Source: Cepaea nemoralis (taxonomy: Eukaryota > Mollusca > Gastropoda > Stylommatophora > Helicidae). From it: 64,000 bases of DNA. A program made the position numbers and the translations under genes. Where the stretch lies: NCBI GenBank assembly GCA_014155875.1, contig JACEFZ010025080.1, positions 252,001 to 316,000 on the forward strand, given 5' to 3'. Under the pieces are notes generated by a model. The model saw only the letters and a program-made list of their open reading frames with translations, ran no database searches and had not been told where the DNA came from. This document shows positions 10,157-20,299 of this stretch, piece by piece. Every line of letters starts with the position of its first letter. The first letter of the stretch is position 1.

Positions 10157-11585
10157 ACTATCCGGAAATTATGCTTAGGATCTTCAGGGATCATGTTACA
10201 CCATCCAGTAATTTACTTCACAGCCTTCCCCTTGTTCTTTTCCCCTCAATTTGCCAGTTGTTACAAAGTTCTCCGGTTTATTTCTTCTTATAATGTGTCC
10301 AACATTTTTTTTACTGTCTGCATATAATTTCTCTAATCAGTTTACGGATTTCATTTGCTTCTTGTAGGACATGCTCATTGGCTTTTCTGTCTGGGTATTT
10401 TATTCTTTGTATTTTCCTCAGAAAACACATCCCCACTGCCATTAGATGTTTTTCAGCGTGTCTGCTTATCGTCCACATTGAACATCCATACAAAAGTACA
10501 GGTTCTATGCAGCAATTAAACCATATTTTTCTCGCTGTAATTGACATCTTTTATATTGGTCAGTATATTTACAATCTAGCAAAAGGCTACTTCGCTATAA
10601 CACATCTAGTTCTACTCTCTTCAAGGCACCTTCCATCAAATGTTAAGAGTGTTCCAAGATAGTTGTACAGAATCACTTGTTTAAGAATAGTCCCATTTAT
10701 CCGTATATTACATTGTGGTATTTCTTTCTTCCTAGGGTCGACCATAATCTTTGTTTTCTTACAATTTAATTCTAACCCGAGTATGCTGAGTACAATAACT
10801 GCATCTGCTAAATGTTGCATATCCTGCTCATTGTCTGCAATCAATACTGTATCATCCACATATGTGATGTCGTTGATATTATATCCCCCAATGGTGATTC
10901 GTCTCATATCTTCAAAATTTCTGAAAATATTGTCACTGTATAATTAAAAATCACTTCTGGAGAGTTATTCAATCCTGTCGTACATATCTCTTCACGGGGT
11001 GATATTGACCTACTTCATTATCAGTCTTTATGGCAGTTTGTTGTTTCCAATAAATGTTTTTTACATGTCAAAGGTACTTCCCATCAGTTTGTAGATCTGG
11101 AAGCATTTTCATCATGCTAACATGTCTTACTTTATCAAAAGCCATTGCGTATTCAACGAACCAAAGATATAGGTCATTACTTCTATATAACGCTCCATGT
11201 TCTCAACAAATACACAGCATTTACTGTACCCTTGCTTTCTACAAATCCGCATTGTTCTTCCTCTATTTCGGGTTGTATTATCTTCTTAATTCTTTGCAAG
11301 ACGATTGTTAGAAAATATTCGTGATGTAGCTTATTATGCTAATTGTTCGATGTTGATCACATTCCAAGTCTCCTATTTCTTCGGGATTCCAATAAAGATA
11401 GAATTTCTTAATTCAGAAGGTACATCTCCAGTATGATATTTTCCTCTTTGGTATAATTACAAAGATCTTTCACATAGTCTGTCCAGGCAATTTAATGAGG
11501 ACAGACATTACATAACACACCACTGCCAGTTTGGTTATCAATTTATTGTACTTTCGTGAGTTTATGACTTCGCTTGGCCCTACAG
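10157..11585 (-). pseudogene. Older RTE reverse transcriptase remnant
   Basis: Minus-strand frames carry RTE RT signatures in broken order: GGYNINDITYVDDTVLIADN (10587-10907; the catalytic box reads YVDD instead of YADD), LELNCKKTKIMV, FNCCIEPVLLYGCSMWTISR (10311-10547) and FLRKIQRI. Farther upstream, at about 11390-11420 and 11575, are degraded IPKK and GPSEV segments equivalent to the RT start of the intact copy. Several frameshifts and stops separate these blocks. Before later insertions this remnant directly abutted the repeat at 1950-2220, as the paralogous pair at 26590-28560 still does. Confidence 0.8.
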
Positions 11586-12291
11586 CTGGATCTACAGCTA
11601 AGAGTTAAACTATATAGAATTGTAGACACTAAATTTACAGCACATCTTGTAGATGAACTTGAAAAGGTAAATTTCGTTTTCTTTTCATGCCCGTTACAGG
11701 ACGTTGTGGCCGATCCTAGCATTTACTGGCTATTTGTGAATTATGAGCAGTTCATTTGTTAGCCATTGATTTCTGAATGGCGGACGCTCATATTATTGTT
11801 AAAATCAACACAGAGCGATATGCTTTCAAATCATCTGCAGCTGACTTCAAACCCGGTGTGTCTGTATTGTGATACTGCGTTCACTTCCTCTAGGTCTTTG
11901 TCGCAAATTATGTTACGTATATATCTTTTGTACGTAATTAAAAACAAAACATGTTCAGGGGATAATAACTTGGTTGGCTAATAAACTTACCAGTAGGTGG
12001 CGACCAATGTTCCCTTTATTTGTGGCGTAGTGGTAGTGGCAGGAAACATTCTACTTCCTGGGCTGGTAGCATTAACGCTGTGAGTGAGACCACATTAGAC
12101 TGTTATATAAATGTCATTGTTGTACAATATGGAAATACATGTGCCAGGAGTTAAACGCTGGTGCGCCAACTCACGTGTGGACATCTTAGAGAGACAGGAA
12201 ACATTGGTTGTGATTGTCTGGACAGGATACCTGGCTTCCCCAGGCTGTACCCAACCCGCCCAACCCCAGGTTTACACTATTGTAGTATACG
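11586..12291. other. No recognisable gene
   Basis: About 700 bp with short, unsupported open frames. The segment cgttacaggacgttgtgg at about 11692 resembles the end of the SINE family seen at 25030 (minus strand), so a very decayed copy may be present. Confidence 0.3.
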
Positions 12292-12370
12292 GTATGCCAA
12301 CCTTGGTAGCGAAGTGGTTAGCGCGCTTGCCTGTCAGTCCGGTGGGCGGGTGTTCGAACTTGCATTGAAG
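12292..12370 (+). mobile_element. tRNA-derived SINE head
   Basis: Contains an A-box-like ttggtagcgaagtggttagc (about 12302) and a B-box-like gtgttcgaacttg (about 12350) at tRNA-like spacing. The acceptor arms do not pair convincingly, so this is a SINE promoter region rather than a tRNA gene. The 3' extent is undefined. Confidence 0.5.
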
Positions 12371-12499
12371 CAGATTTTTAAAATTACCATGGTAGACAAT
12401 TAACATTACTGTACGAACATGTGTGCATTTCAGCATGAAGGATTTATGCCAGGCAATAAATTGTGCAATCTATTGTTTGTGACTTCTTTATTCAAGTTC

Positions 12500-12790
12500 A
12501 CTACGGGAAATCATTGTTTTGATTGATCAATTAGTTGTAAACATTGATGATAATCAATTCAACATGTCTAGGACAACATATGGCTTAATGATTGACGAAC
12601 ACACTAAAGAGGTCATAGACCTTTGATTCTATGTATGCTCGCTTCGTTGGTGATAACAGTTCGCCTCAAGTACTGCTAATTGACTAGAGACAGACAACAA
12701 TAGGGAAATTGTTTCCTAGTCAGTCGAAATAAGGTCGCAATTGCGTTGAATTCATTCACGACAAGTGCGCAGACATGGTGTCTGCTAATT
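12500..12790 (+). repeat. Dispersed repeat, inverted copy of 58830-59105
   Basis: About 280 bp match the reverse complement of 58830-59105. One reading frame is conserved between the copies: here VVNIDDNQFNMSRTTYGLMI followed by DEHTKEVIDL and a stop, there VVNIEDNQFTMSRTTHGLMI followed by DKHTKEVIDLSFYVCSLC. Differences are mostly conservative at the peptide level, so the parent may have been coding. I do not recognise the peptide. Confidence 0.7.
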
Positions 12791-13189
12791 CCCGCTTTTT
12801 TCAGAGAAGGCTATCTATCCAAACCACTACTCAGATCCGGGGAGTGACGCGTAAGTAAAAGTGTTATGACATATCAGGTTTAGTCTAAAATACAAATTTT
12901 AAAAATATGGAAATATTGACATATACCCTTCAACACTCAATATACTACAGTGAAAAGCCGAAGAAGTACTTAACAACAGCAAACAAGAAAGTCCACCCAA
13001 CAGATAGTTCTTAAGAAGATAAAAGTGATGTGGCATGATCCAATGTTCATAACAGATTTTCAATTAGAAGATATCGGTACCTGTGTTTGGAAGGAAACAA
13101 AAGGAGTTCTAATACACAACAAAAAACAAAACAAAGGAGTTAAAATATGTCTATGGGAGCCTCGGTAGCAAGAATGCGTGCGTGAGTGC

Positions 13190-13190
<1 letters not shown>
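12791..13190. other. No recognisable gene
   Basis: AT-rich stretch with no supported frames, ending at a CT microsatellite. Confidence 0.35.

Positions 13191-13277
<87 letters not shown>
13191..13277. repeat. (TC)n microsatellite
   Basis: 87 bp of uninterrupted TC dinucleotide. It lies at the end of the dispersed element that continues to about 14900; the inverted copy of that element ends in a different microsatellite, (GACA/GGCA)n, at 57553. Confidence 0.95.
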
Positions 13278-13281
<4 letters not shown>

Positions 13282-13426
13282 ATTTTGGTCTTTGGGTCAA
13301 TTGAACAGAAGCTGTTTCACAAAGTAATATTATTAGCATCATACTACTGATAATGTTGAAATATCGCAACTCGCACAACGAAAGAGTATAATCACCGACA
13401 CATTTATTAGCCCCCTTCCACTAGCG

Positions 13427-13893
13427 CAGTGGTTCTCAACCGGTGGGGAATTCCCCCCCCCCCCAGGGGGAATATTAGGGTTTCCGGGGGGGGGGGGGGG
13501 GGGGAATGAAGACCATTTCAAAATCGCGTTAATACAAGAAGCGATTACTCGATATTGTTCTTCCCTTCATACTTTACAGTTAAGTACGTCTCATCCTTCT
13601 AAAATTCATTTTATAAAGTAAGTAGACCCACAAATCATGTTTTATGTGGATGTCTAGACTTGTTTTAGTATATGCTATTAAATTTACCTTCCATTTTTAC
13701 GTATACTGTGTAGGGGTGGGGGATTTTTTAGATAGGAAATATGAAAGGGGGGGGGGGGGGGGTGACGTTCTGAATATAACGGTGAAGGGAGGCATGGGCC
13801 AAATTTTTTATAGGAAGTGGGGGGGGGGGGGGGAATGACGTTCTGAAGCTATGGTGAATGGGGGCACGGGCCAAAAAAGGTTGAGAACCACTG
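13427..13893 (+). mobile_element. Non-autonomous hAT element (MITE) with perfect 8-bp target duplication
   Basis: 467 bp bounded by cagtggttctcaacc and ggttgagaaccactg, a perfect 15-bp terminal inverted repeat of the Charlie-like hAT type. It is flanked on both sides by CACTAGCG (13419-13426 and 13894-13901). It has no transposase. Long G runs (19, 16 and 15 bases) and a C run lie inside. The inverted copy of the surrounding repeat lacks it, so the empty site is visible at 57401-57408. Confidence 0.95.
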
Positions 13894-14122
13894 CACTAGC
13901 GTTTGTCATTACCGGTCCACAATCCTGCATTCCACGTCGTTACAGTTAAATAAAATTAAAATATGACAGCAAAATATGTCTACACGTCAAAGTAGAAGAG
14001 AGTATACAATGAATGATTGATTGCATTCTTTCACAACTTCGTATTCTGCCATCACCTGATGCAGTTTTTCAATAGCCGCCCCTGATCTTCAGGTGATCAT
14101 CTGGGTAGCTCATTATCAAGCT

Positions 14123-14393
14123 TATGGTTGGTTGTTTGGTTGGTTGGTTGGTTGGTTGGTTGGTTGGTTGTTTGGTAGGTTGGTTGGTTGGTTGGTTGGT
14201 TGGTTGGTTGGTTGGCTGGTTGGTTGGTTGGTTGGTTGGTTGGTTGGTTGGTTGTTTGGTAGGTTGGTTGGTTGGTTGGTTGGTTGGTTGGTTGGTTGGT
14301 TGGTTGGTTGGTTGGTTGGTTGGTTGGTTGTTTGGTAGGTTGGTTGGTTGGTTGGTTGGTTGGTTGGCTGACTGGCTGGTACGTTGGTTGGTG
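14123..14393. repeat. (TTGG)n tandem array
   Basis: About 270 bp of TTGG repeats with periodic gtttggtaggt interruptions about 100 bases apart, suggesting a higher-order duplication. The open frames rich in W-L-V-G or T-N-Q-P are artefacts of the repeat. Confidence 0.95.
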
Positions 14394-14552
14394 GTACATT
14401 CTCTAGAGCACTGAGTTTGAACTTCTCTGTCTGATTTGCATACAGCGGAGGTGTTGTTGGTAGAATTATGTTGCTTGTCCTTTGCAGGATGTTGCAATCA
14501 GCCCCAACCCCGGGATAATTTACTGGGCAATTTTGTGATCATTAATTTACCA

Positions 14553-14775
14553 TTGCCGGTCTCCCTGGCCTAGGAATTGAACGACTTTCTCCGTAATCCC
14601 GATTATCCACGTAGGGTAACGCAGCGCGCGAGAATTGGTAGCAGTTCTCACCGCGTTAGTAACTTACGGGATAAGTGAGCCGGCCGCTCAGAAAGCAATG
14701 GCAAACTACTGAGCGTAATCTTGCCAAGAAATCAACGACAGCGGTAAATGCTGGTGTTGACAGCGATGTCCTGTA
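14553..14775 (+). mobile_element. SINE family A, copy 1
   Basis: Starts with a tRNA-like head (ccggtctccctggcctagg, with the A box), followed by the diagnostic core agaaagcaatggcaaacta, then ctgagcgtaatcttgccaag and a 3' end at cagcgatgtcctgtaaag. Other copies lie at 15171, 25029 (minus), 38622, 45635 (minus), 52711 and 58047. The copy at 25029-25262 has the best-preserved A and B boxes. Confidence 0.8.
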
Positions 14776-15170
14776 AAGAGCGAGAACTCAACGTCGAAGA
14801 CACTGACTGGTGTGGGGAATTATCCTTCTACCCCGCCGTCAGCGCAATGGAAGCTTAATCGCAAGCTCTAGCTCTTTACTCCGGTACCAAAGTATAGTCT
14901 TCTCGAGGGGGTGGGGGTGGGGGAGAGGGGGAGGGATGGGGGATGTGTTGTCTTCACCTAGCCACGGGCTCAGGAGGTTAAGAAGGAAATAGGTAGCTCA
15001 GTGACATAATTCTGGTCGTTCAAAGACCATCATTTGTCTGTAGAGTATTGGTACAGAGCGATATGAGTAAAACAGGAGTCACGTAGGTCAGACGTCCAGT
15101 GACTGAGGGTGGACTGTCTCTGGACATCAGCAAATTTAATGTCGATGTCACGTGTGTCGGCTTCGTGGCG

Positions 15171-15378
15171 AAGGTATTACGGACTAAATTCGTAATCCAG
15201 CTTATCCGCGTTCGAAACACAGCTGTGGGCGATTTGGCAGCATACCGCTTTATGTTGGTTTTTATCAAATGGAAGGGGTGTCGGTCGTTGAGAAAGCAAT
15301 GGCAAACTACTGAAAGTAAACTTGCACAGGAATCACGAACAACCAAAAAATGCGGGGTTGACTGCTACGTCATGTAAA
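15171..15378 (+). mobile_element. SINE family A, variant copy
   Basis: Shares the core gagaaagcaatggcaaacta and 3' end with family A, but its head (attacggactaaattcg, then gcgttcgaaacacagctg) matches the copy at 58047 better than the others, so the two define a subfamily. Confidence 0.75.
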
Positions 15379-15519
15379 GGAAATGCAACTAACTTTTGTT
15401 ACGAGTATATGAATAGTGAGATCAGGAAACAAAGATGTAAAAAAATGGCAATCAACGTGTAGTAGATGATTGGATAACATCAGCAAACATATAAATATCA
15501 TCACGGCATGTATCATTAA

Positions 15520-16360
15520 CAAACATACCTGGAATTGTTTTGTTCAGCTTTGGAATTGTCTGATGCTTTCTGCCTACACTTCTAGCACAGTTTGTGGTCG
15601 CCTGGACTAATCACGCTCTAAACAAAAAGATACTCGAGAAAACAGTTTGTAAATGATCATCTCAGCAGTGTCCTGATATACGGTAAATCCGCTGGAATTT
15701 AGACATCTTGAGGAATATGTGGGAGCCGCTACAGCAGTGATTATCACGCTTGCCTGCCTGCTCGGGGGGGGGGGGGGGGGGGGGGGATGTAATCGAATCT
15801 CCGCTGAGATAGATGATTTTACACTTATCTGGGCTCCCATGACATCCCAGCTTAAATTGGTATTAGGAAATGTTCTGAGAAGTACGGACGACCGACGTAA
15901 TAAGGATCATATCAGCCAAAGCGGGCCCATTTAGTATATAAAGATATGGGCCTAATATCTTATCCCCAGTACGCCTTAAGCCATGTAGACGAATCTGTTC
16001 CTTATTTCCTTTAAAGGAATATCAAGCAGCCGCAGTCGTCTGTAAGCTGGTGGTTCGGCGGTCATGTGTTCAAATCTCCATGGATGTGGGTATTCTTTGT
16101 GACTACACTGTCCCCTGGTAGACCCAGCCTGATAAACCAGATGCCAGAATATTTCCTTTACTGACATTGTGATCTTGACCTCGTCACCCACAGAGTGCCG
16201 CTTGGTCAAGATATGGACAGAGTGCCATGCCGCCAATATGTCACGTTTACATTGAAACGAAGTCTTCTAGCTTTACCCTGTCCCAGCAATGTCTTGTTGA
16301 AGACAACTGGTATTTGCGTCAACTGTGTCTGAGTGCTTAGGTGTTATATACATGTATATT
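15520..16360 (+). mobile_element. Dispersed ~0.85-kb element with internal tRNA-like segment, copy 1
   Basis: Matches the reverse complement of about 36230-37100 almost end to end, including unremarkable stretches such as tggaattgtctgatgctttc and gataaaccagatgccagaat. A tRNA-like promoter motif (gggagccgctacagcagtga, with B-box-like taatcgaatctccgc) sits about 200 bp inside; here it is split by a 23-base G run (15764-15786) that the other copy lacks. Not obviously coding. It could be a long composite SINE or a non-autonomous transposon. Confidence 0.75.
15764..15786. repeat. Poly-G tract, 23 bases
   Basis: Uninterrupted G run. The inverted copy of the element (36230-37100) has only tcggtgggaatg at the equivalent place, so the run expanded after the copies separated. 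Confidence 0.95.
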
Positions 16361-16605
16361 TCTATTCAGGGGATGACCAACTCTGTTCCAGTAATGTCTT
16401 GTTGACGACAACTGGTATTTGCGTCAACTGTGTCTGAGTGCTTAGGTGTTATATACATGTATATTTCTATTCAGGGGATGACCAACTCTGTTCCAGCAAT
16501 GTCTTGTTGAAGGCAACTGGTATTTGTGTCAACTGTGTCTGTGTGCTCAGGTGTTATATACATGTATATTTCTATTCAGGGGATGACCAACCGTTTATGT
16601 ACTCG
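16286..16605 (+). repeat. 105-bp tandem triplication at the end of the dispersed element
   Basis: The landmark gtcttgttga occurs at 16291, 16396 and 16501, giving a period of exactly 105. Each unit includes gttatatacatgtatatttc and ttcaggggatgaccaac. The inverted copy at 36230 has a single unit, so the triplication is local to this copy. Confidence 0.9.
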
Positions 16606-16639
16606 GCTCGCGATGATGGTGGAATTTGCCAGAGGGCTC

Positions 16640-17160
16640 GAACTGTTTGATTGGTCTGGAACTCTGGGAGTCGGAACGACCCCAGTATAAAAGGCCCCTG
16701 CGCATGTAGAACCGGCCTTTCCGTAGTCCACCACACCGAGTGACGAGGCGTCAATGCCTATTGCAAATGTGTGTTTAGTAGTTAGACCCTGAAGTTTTGC
16801 AGTGGAAAAGCCAGAATTCTAGTTTTAGATTTTAGATTTTCCTGGGTTTTTAGTAGACAAGAAGTTTTTAGTGGACTAGACGTTTTTGGTAAATTAGTTT
16901 TTAGTAGAATAGAAGTATTTTTGGTAAATTAGTTTTTAGTGGACTAGAAGTTTTGATGGATTAGTTTTTGGTGGATTAGTGTTTGGTAGATTTGGAGTTT
17001 TTACTGGATTAGAAGGTTTTGCTGGACTTAGGAATTGTATTTGTTGGATTAGTGTTTTTGCTGTTTGGTTTTTGCTGTATCCTAACTTCTTTGTTGATGC
17101 TACATGCCTGTATATTATTGTGAAGTTTAGAAGTTTAATAAACAAATGATGCTTGTGTTA
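16640..17160 (+). promoter_or_regulatory. Promoter-to-polyadenylation unit without an ORF (possible solo LTR)
   Basis: An inverted CCAAT box (attgg, 16650-16654) and a TATA box (tataaaagg, 16686-16694) stand at normal spacing. About 450 bp downstream is a canonical polyadenylation signal aataaa (17137-17142) followed by a GT-rich stretch (tgatgcttgtgttactc). No ORF lies between, only degenerate T/G-rich repeats (ttttagtggactagaag and variants, 16800-17050). This layout is typical of an LTR or a non-coding retroposed unit. Clear TG...CA ends with a target duplication were not found. Confidence 0.5.
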
Positions 17161-17484
17161 CTCTTACTTTGTCGTTTAGTTGATAGACTCTCATTATATA
17201 GTCATTGGTGTTAGAACAGCCCTCGGAGTAATTTTTGTCTGGGATTGGAGAATATTGTTCCAATTCCCTGTCGGCCCACCCTGGATCTTCTTAAACCTTA
17301 ATTCTTTTCTATTCTTGTTAACCGAGGACGGTGAGAGGTTCTTTCTCTTTATTCATTTTCTTCTTTGGCCCTACGCAGTCAGGGTTGCGCTCTTCTCCTC
17401 ACTTCACCGTAGCAGAAGTAAGTGGTCCTTGCTCTTGTTTTTACCTCTGTTTCATGTATGATTGTTGTTGTTTGTTTGTTGTTG
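17161..17484. other. No recognisable gene
   Basis: Overlapping short frames in several phases and no recognised domain. Confidence 0.3.
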
Positions 17485-17665
17485 AACTTGTCACTCGAGC
17501 TTTCACTCTTATCGCCATGGAGAATTTGGGCAGTGGGGATGATGTGGTGTTATCCCTGTAGGCAAGCACGAATCCCAGTCATGAGTGCATGGCCTCGATG
17601 TTGTCTGTCGTGATCACCATGGAGGTTTGCTGCAGCTCTCTTTCAGACACGAATCATGTTAGGTG
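17485..17665 (+). repeat. Dispersed repeat, inverted copy of 23130-23310
   Basis: Matches the reverse complement of 23130-23310. The shared frame reads TRAFTLIAMENLGSGDDVVL here and TRVFTIMTMENLGSGDDVVF there, then a common LSVVI..EVCC.SL.D segment. A parental coding sequence is plausible, but I do not recognise it. Confidence 0.7.
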
Positions 17666-18040
17666 TGTGTGTGTGTGTGTGTGTGTGCGTGTGCGTGCGT
17701 GCGTGCGTGTGTGTTACTAATAAACTAGATATTATGTTAGGGCTGATAAACTAGACCAGCACTTGGTGATTTGTGGGGGATTTGTAACCCCCACCCCACT
17801 GTGTGTGTGTGTGGGGGGGGGGGGGGGGGGTACATAAAACTCCCATTTATTCTCACTATTTTTCAACCGAGAAACGTCTAATTCTTTGTCTTCTGATGCC
17901 CACCCTATTGTGGTTTTCACTACATGTGTGTGTGTGTGTGTGTGTATGTGTGACTGTGTGTGTGTGCGTGTGTGCGCGCGTTCGTGCATGCGTGCGTGCG
18001 TGCGTGCGTACTTTCGTGTGTGTGTGTGTTTTTTTTTTTT
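17664..18040. repeat. (GT)n / (GCGT)n microsatellites and an 18-base G run
   Basis: GT-rich tracts at 17664-17713 and 17926-18030 with GCGT variants, and a G run at 17813-17830. The cysteine/valine- and histidine/threonine-rich frames across this region are artefacts. Confidence 0.9.
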
Positions 18041-18319
18041 CGTTACCGAAAGCCAGTGAACTGGTAACTTAGTCTCGGTCTGTTTCAAGATATTCTATCG
18101 AAATTTCGATTTCTTGGCTGCTGAGTGTGAATTTATTTCCAGGCAGATTCTCATTGATAGTGGAGTGTGCTTCTTTAGTGAGGTTCAAATAGCATCTGGT
18201 AGGTCCTTGAAACATGTACAAGTCTGAGATTTTCCGTGCTGAAACCCATGAAGTGCACCTACAGCGTATTGCCAAAAGAGCTGGCGGAATTGTTAAGGCC
18301 CAGTAACAGTGGTAAGTAA

Positions 18320-18600
18320 AGTTTCTTTAATTATCAAGTTGCCTCCCTTCGAATTATTTTCAGTCTCATCTCTCTCATCTCATCATGTTCCTCTTGTACT
18401 TTGCGGTGTCGAGGTGAAGTACAAACATCGTGAGAGTGCCCGATTATTGGCTTCATATATCGATATTCCCATGGACTCTGCTACTCTCTCCGTCCAACGT
18501 TTACGTAGTCGGCCTCTTCTTCTGTTTCCATCTGGTCTGTACATCATTGCTTGTTGTGGTATGCTGTTGACTGGTAACCTACTTGCATGGCTAAAACTAT
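18320..18600 (-). pseudogene. LINE 3' end remnant (unassigned family)
   Basis: The minus strand reads DGNRRRGRLRKRWTERVAES followed by MGISIYEANNRAL, the arginine-rich GRPRKRW-type C-terminus found downstream of the reverse transcriptase in several LINE families. A foreign GC-richer block (18610-18960) separates it from the RT part at 18990-19750. Confidence 0.55.
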
Positions 18601-18609
18601 TTGACTTGC

Positions 18610-18960
18610 TGTTTTCTAATAAAATCTAGTGCTGCTTTAACCCCCACTTGGGACGCAGAGGTGTTTCCAAGGCACCAGGGCTGGGTTCTATACTGGCCAA
18701 GACCTATTTGACGCGTCCTCGCCGAGCGTCCTGGGTAACAGGCCCCTTTGGGGTCCTGGCTAAAGTCAGTAGGATCGTTGATTCCTCCGAAGTCGGAGAG
18801 TGTCTGCCTGCACGGCGAGGAACCACCAGTCTGCAAACCAATAAGCCAGACAAGGGACAACGGATACTCACGCAAACCTCAGGTCCTGTATGACATCACA
18901 CTGATGTTGGACAACAGGATGTCTTCATCCAGCATACAATACATGACTTCGCGCTGGAGT
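18610..18960. other. GC-richer insertion, unidentified
   Basis: A compositionally distinct block (for example cttgggacgcagaggtgttt and aagtcggagagtgtctgcct) between two parts of one LINE remnant. It looks like an insertion, but no ends or coding domain are recognisable. Confidence 0.35.
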
Positions 18961-18989
18961 TCACAGCCAGCGAACACACGCAAAGCAAG

Positions 18990-19750
18990 CAACCCCTACT
19001 TTAGTCCTGATTTCTTCATTTCTGATCTTATCTCTTCTTGATACATTGAGTATTCTTCTCAGGAACCTCATTTCTGTTGTTGTGATTTTTCTTTTCTCTT
19101 TTTCAGTCATTGTCCAGGTTTTGCATTGGTAGCATAGAGCTGGTAGGAAGATTGCGCTTGTAAAGTGCTTCCTTAAGTAGTTATTGATACATGTTTGTTC
19201 TTTAGTATTGGTGCCATTTGTCCAATGAGTTGATTTGCCTTATTGCACCTATTTTCGATCTCGTCTTCTGAACGTACGAACGAACGAACGAACGAACGAA
19301 CGAACGAAAATCTTTATTTTCAAAGGGTTAAGAATTTGGCACGCAGGCCCGTTGACATTCTGCCCTTCTTCTCTATTTCCTCTCATACATTCTTTAATTC
19401 AACATCTCTTATGAAGCAATTCTTTGACAACAAAAGAACAATAAGCATTAAAACGCATGAAAAATAATCAATAATACATGACTCGTTGAGGCAATGTTTA
19501 ACATGGGCATCATAAATACCCAAGGTGGGTGTAACGTGCCAAACATATGGGAATGTTTTTTTTTTTGGCTAGTTGTCGTTCGAGATAATTTACCATTATT
19601 ATTTCTTTGTTGCTGTTTTTTTTTTTTAAGGGGGCATGTAGTCTATTTTTTTCCTGATCTGCCATTTGATGATATTATACTTCCTAGGTACTTAAAACTC
19701 TTTACTTAGTTTCAAGAGATGTTCGTTTAGGTGAATTGTTGTTGTTTATT
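18990..19750 (-). pseudogene. LINE reverse transcriptase C-terminal remnant
   Basis: Frameshifted minus-strand blocks read ANQLIGQMAPILKN, FLPALCYQCKTWTMTEKEKR and TTEMRFLRRILNVSRRDKIR (about 19010-19260), the usual post-catalytic region of LINE RTs (YGCETWT ... MRFLRRIL pattern), and a degraded KYLGS-like segment at about 19680. Probably the same element as 18320-18600. A (GAAC)n microsatellite sits inside at 19275-19308. Confidence 0.6.
19275..19308. repeat. (GAAC)n microsatellite
   Basis: About 8 copies of a GAAC-phase tetranucleotide within the LINE remnant. Confidence 0.9.
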
Positions 19751-19786
19751 ATTTTCAGTTAGGTTGATAATTGGCATCCGATGTTT

Positions 19787-19995
19787 GTAGCGGCTGGCCG
19801 AGTGGCTAGAATGCCGGGCTCTCTTTCGGGAGACCCGGGTTCGAATCCTCGGTAAGGTGTGGAGTTTTTTCTGTCCGGGGCAAAAAGAAAACTCTAACCT
19901 GCACAGTTCGCGGCGACTGCACTAGCCAGGCGGCCTTAATTCCACAGGCTCAAGTTCCCCCTGTCCTACACCGCAAGGTACTATAGGCAGTAAAT
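19787..19995 (+). mobile_element. tRNA-derived SINE (head resembles tRNA-Leu/Ser)
   Basis: The head carries an A box (ggctggccgagtggctagaa), a hairpin ggctctctttcgggagaccc and a textbook B box gggttcgaatcctcgg (about 19850). The 5' and 3' acceptor sequences do not pair, so it is not a functional tRNA. A body of about 130 bp follows (cggggcaaaaagaaaactct ... ctacaccgcaaggta). Confidence 0.65.
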
Positions 19996-20299
19996 GACAA
20001 ATATTTGTATGAAATAATCGGGGCAGTAAATAAATGCTACACTTTTTCGAAAGCACACAAAGTCAACAATTCAGTCATTATTACCAAGACCAAGCCGTGA
20101 AACACAACGCATACCATGTCAATATACCATATCATCACCATTTTTAGCGTACTACTATCATTGCATCTTGTTTTTTATTATCGTTACTATGCTCTCCACA
20201 TCAACCAGCACGAACAGTTTTTGAACAAGAGTTGCCTTTTGCAAAATGGACAACATGCTTATCAATTAAAGTGGTGCCAATTTCAAAGAGAAAACATGT

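Larger units (their letters stand above)
13278..14900 (-). repeat. Dispersed element, inverted copy of 56640-57560
   Basis: Read on the minus strand, 13278-14900 lines up with 56640-57560 plus strand in several blocks: 13278-13426 and 13894-14060 with 57230-57560, 14400-14530 with 56850-57010, and 14765-14900 with 56660-56800. The differences are insertions present only here: the hAT-type element at 13427-13893 and a SINE at about 14553-14775. Both copies carry a quadruplet microsatellite at the same internal place (TTGG here, CCAG/CCAA there). No coding capacity is recognised. Confidence 0.8.

Noticed and set aside
14069..14497. 142-residue T-N-Q-P repeat protein
   Set aside because: Reading of a TTGG array; the opposite strand is open too.
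19787..19870. Functional tRNA gene
   Set aside because: A and B boxes are good but acceptor arms do not pair and a SINE body follows.
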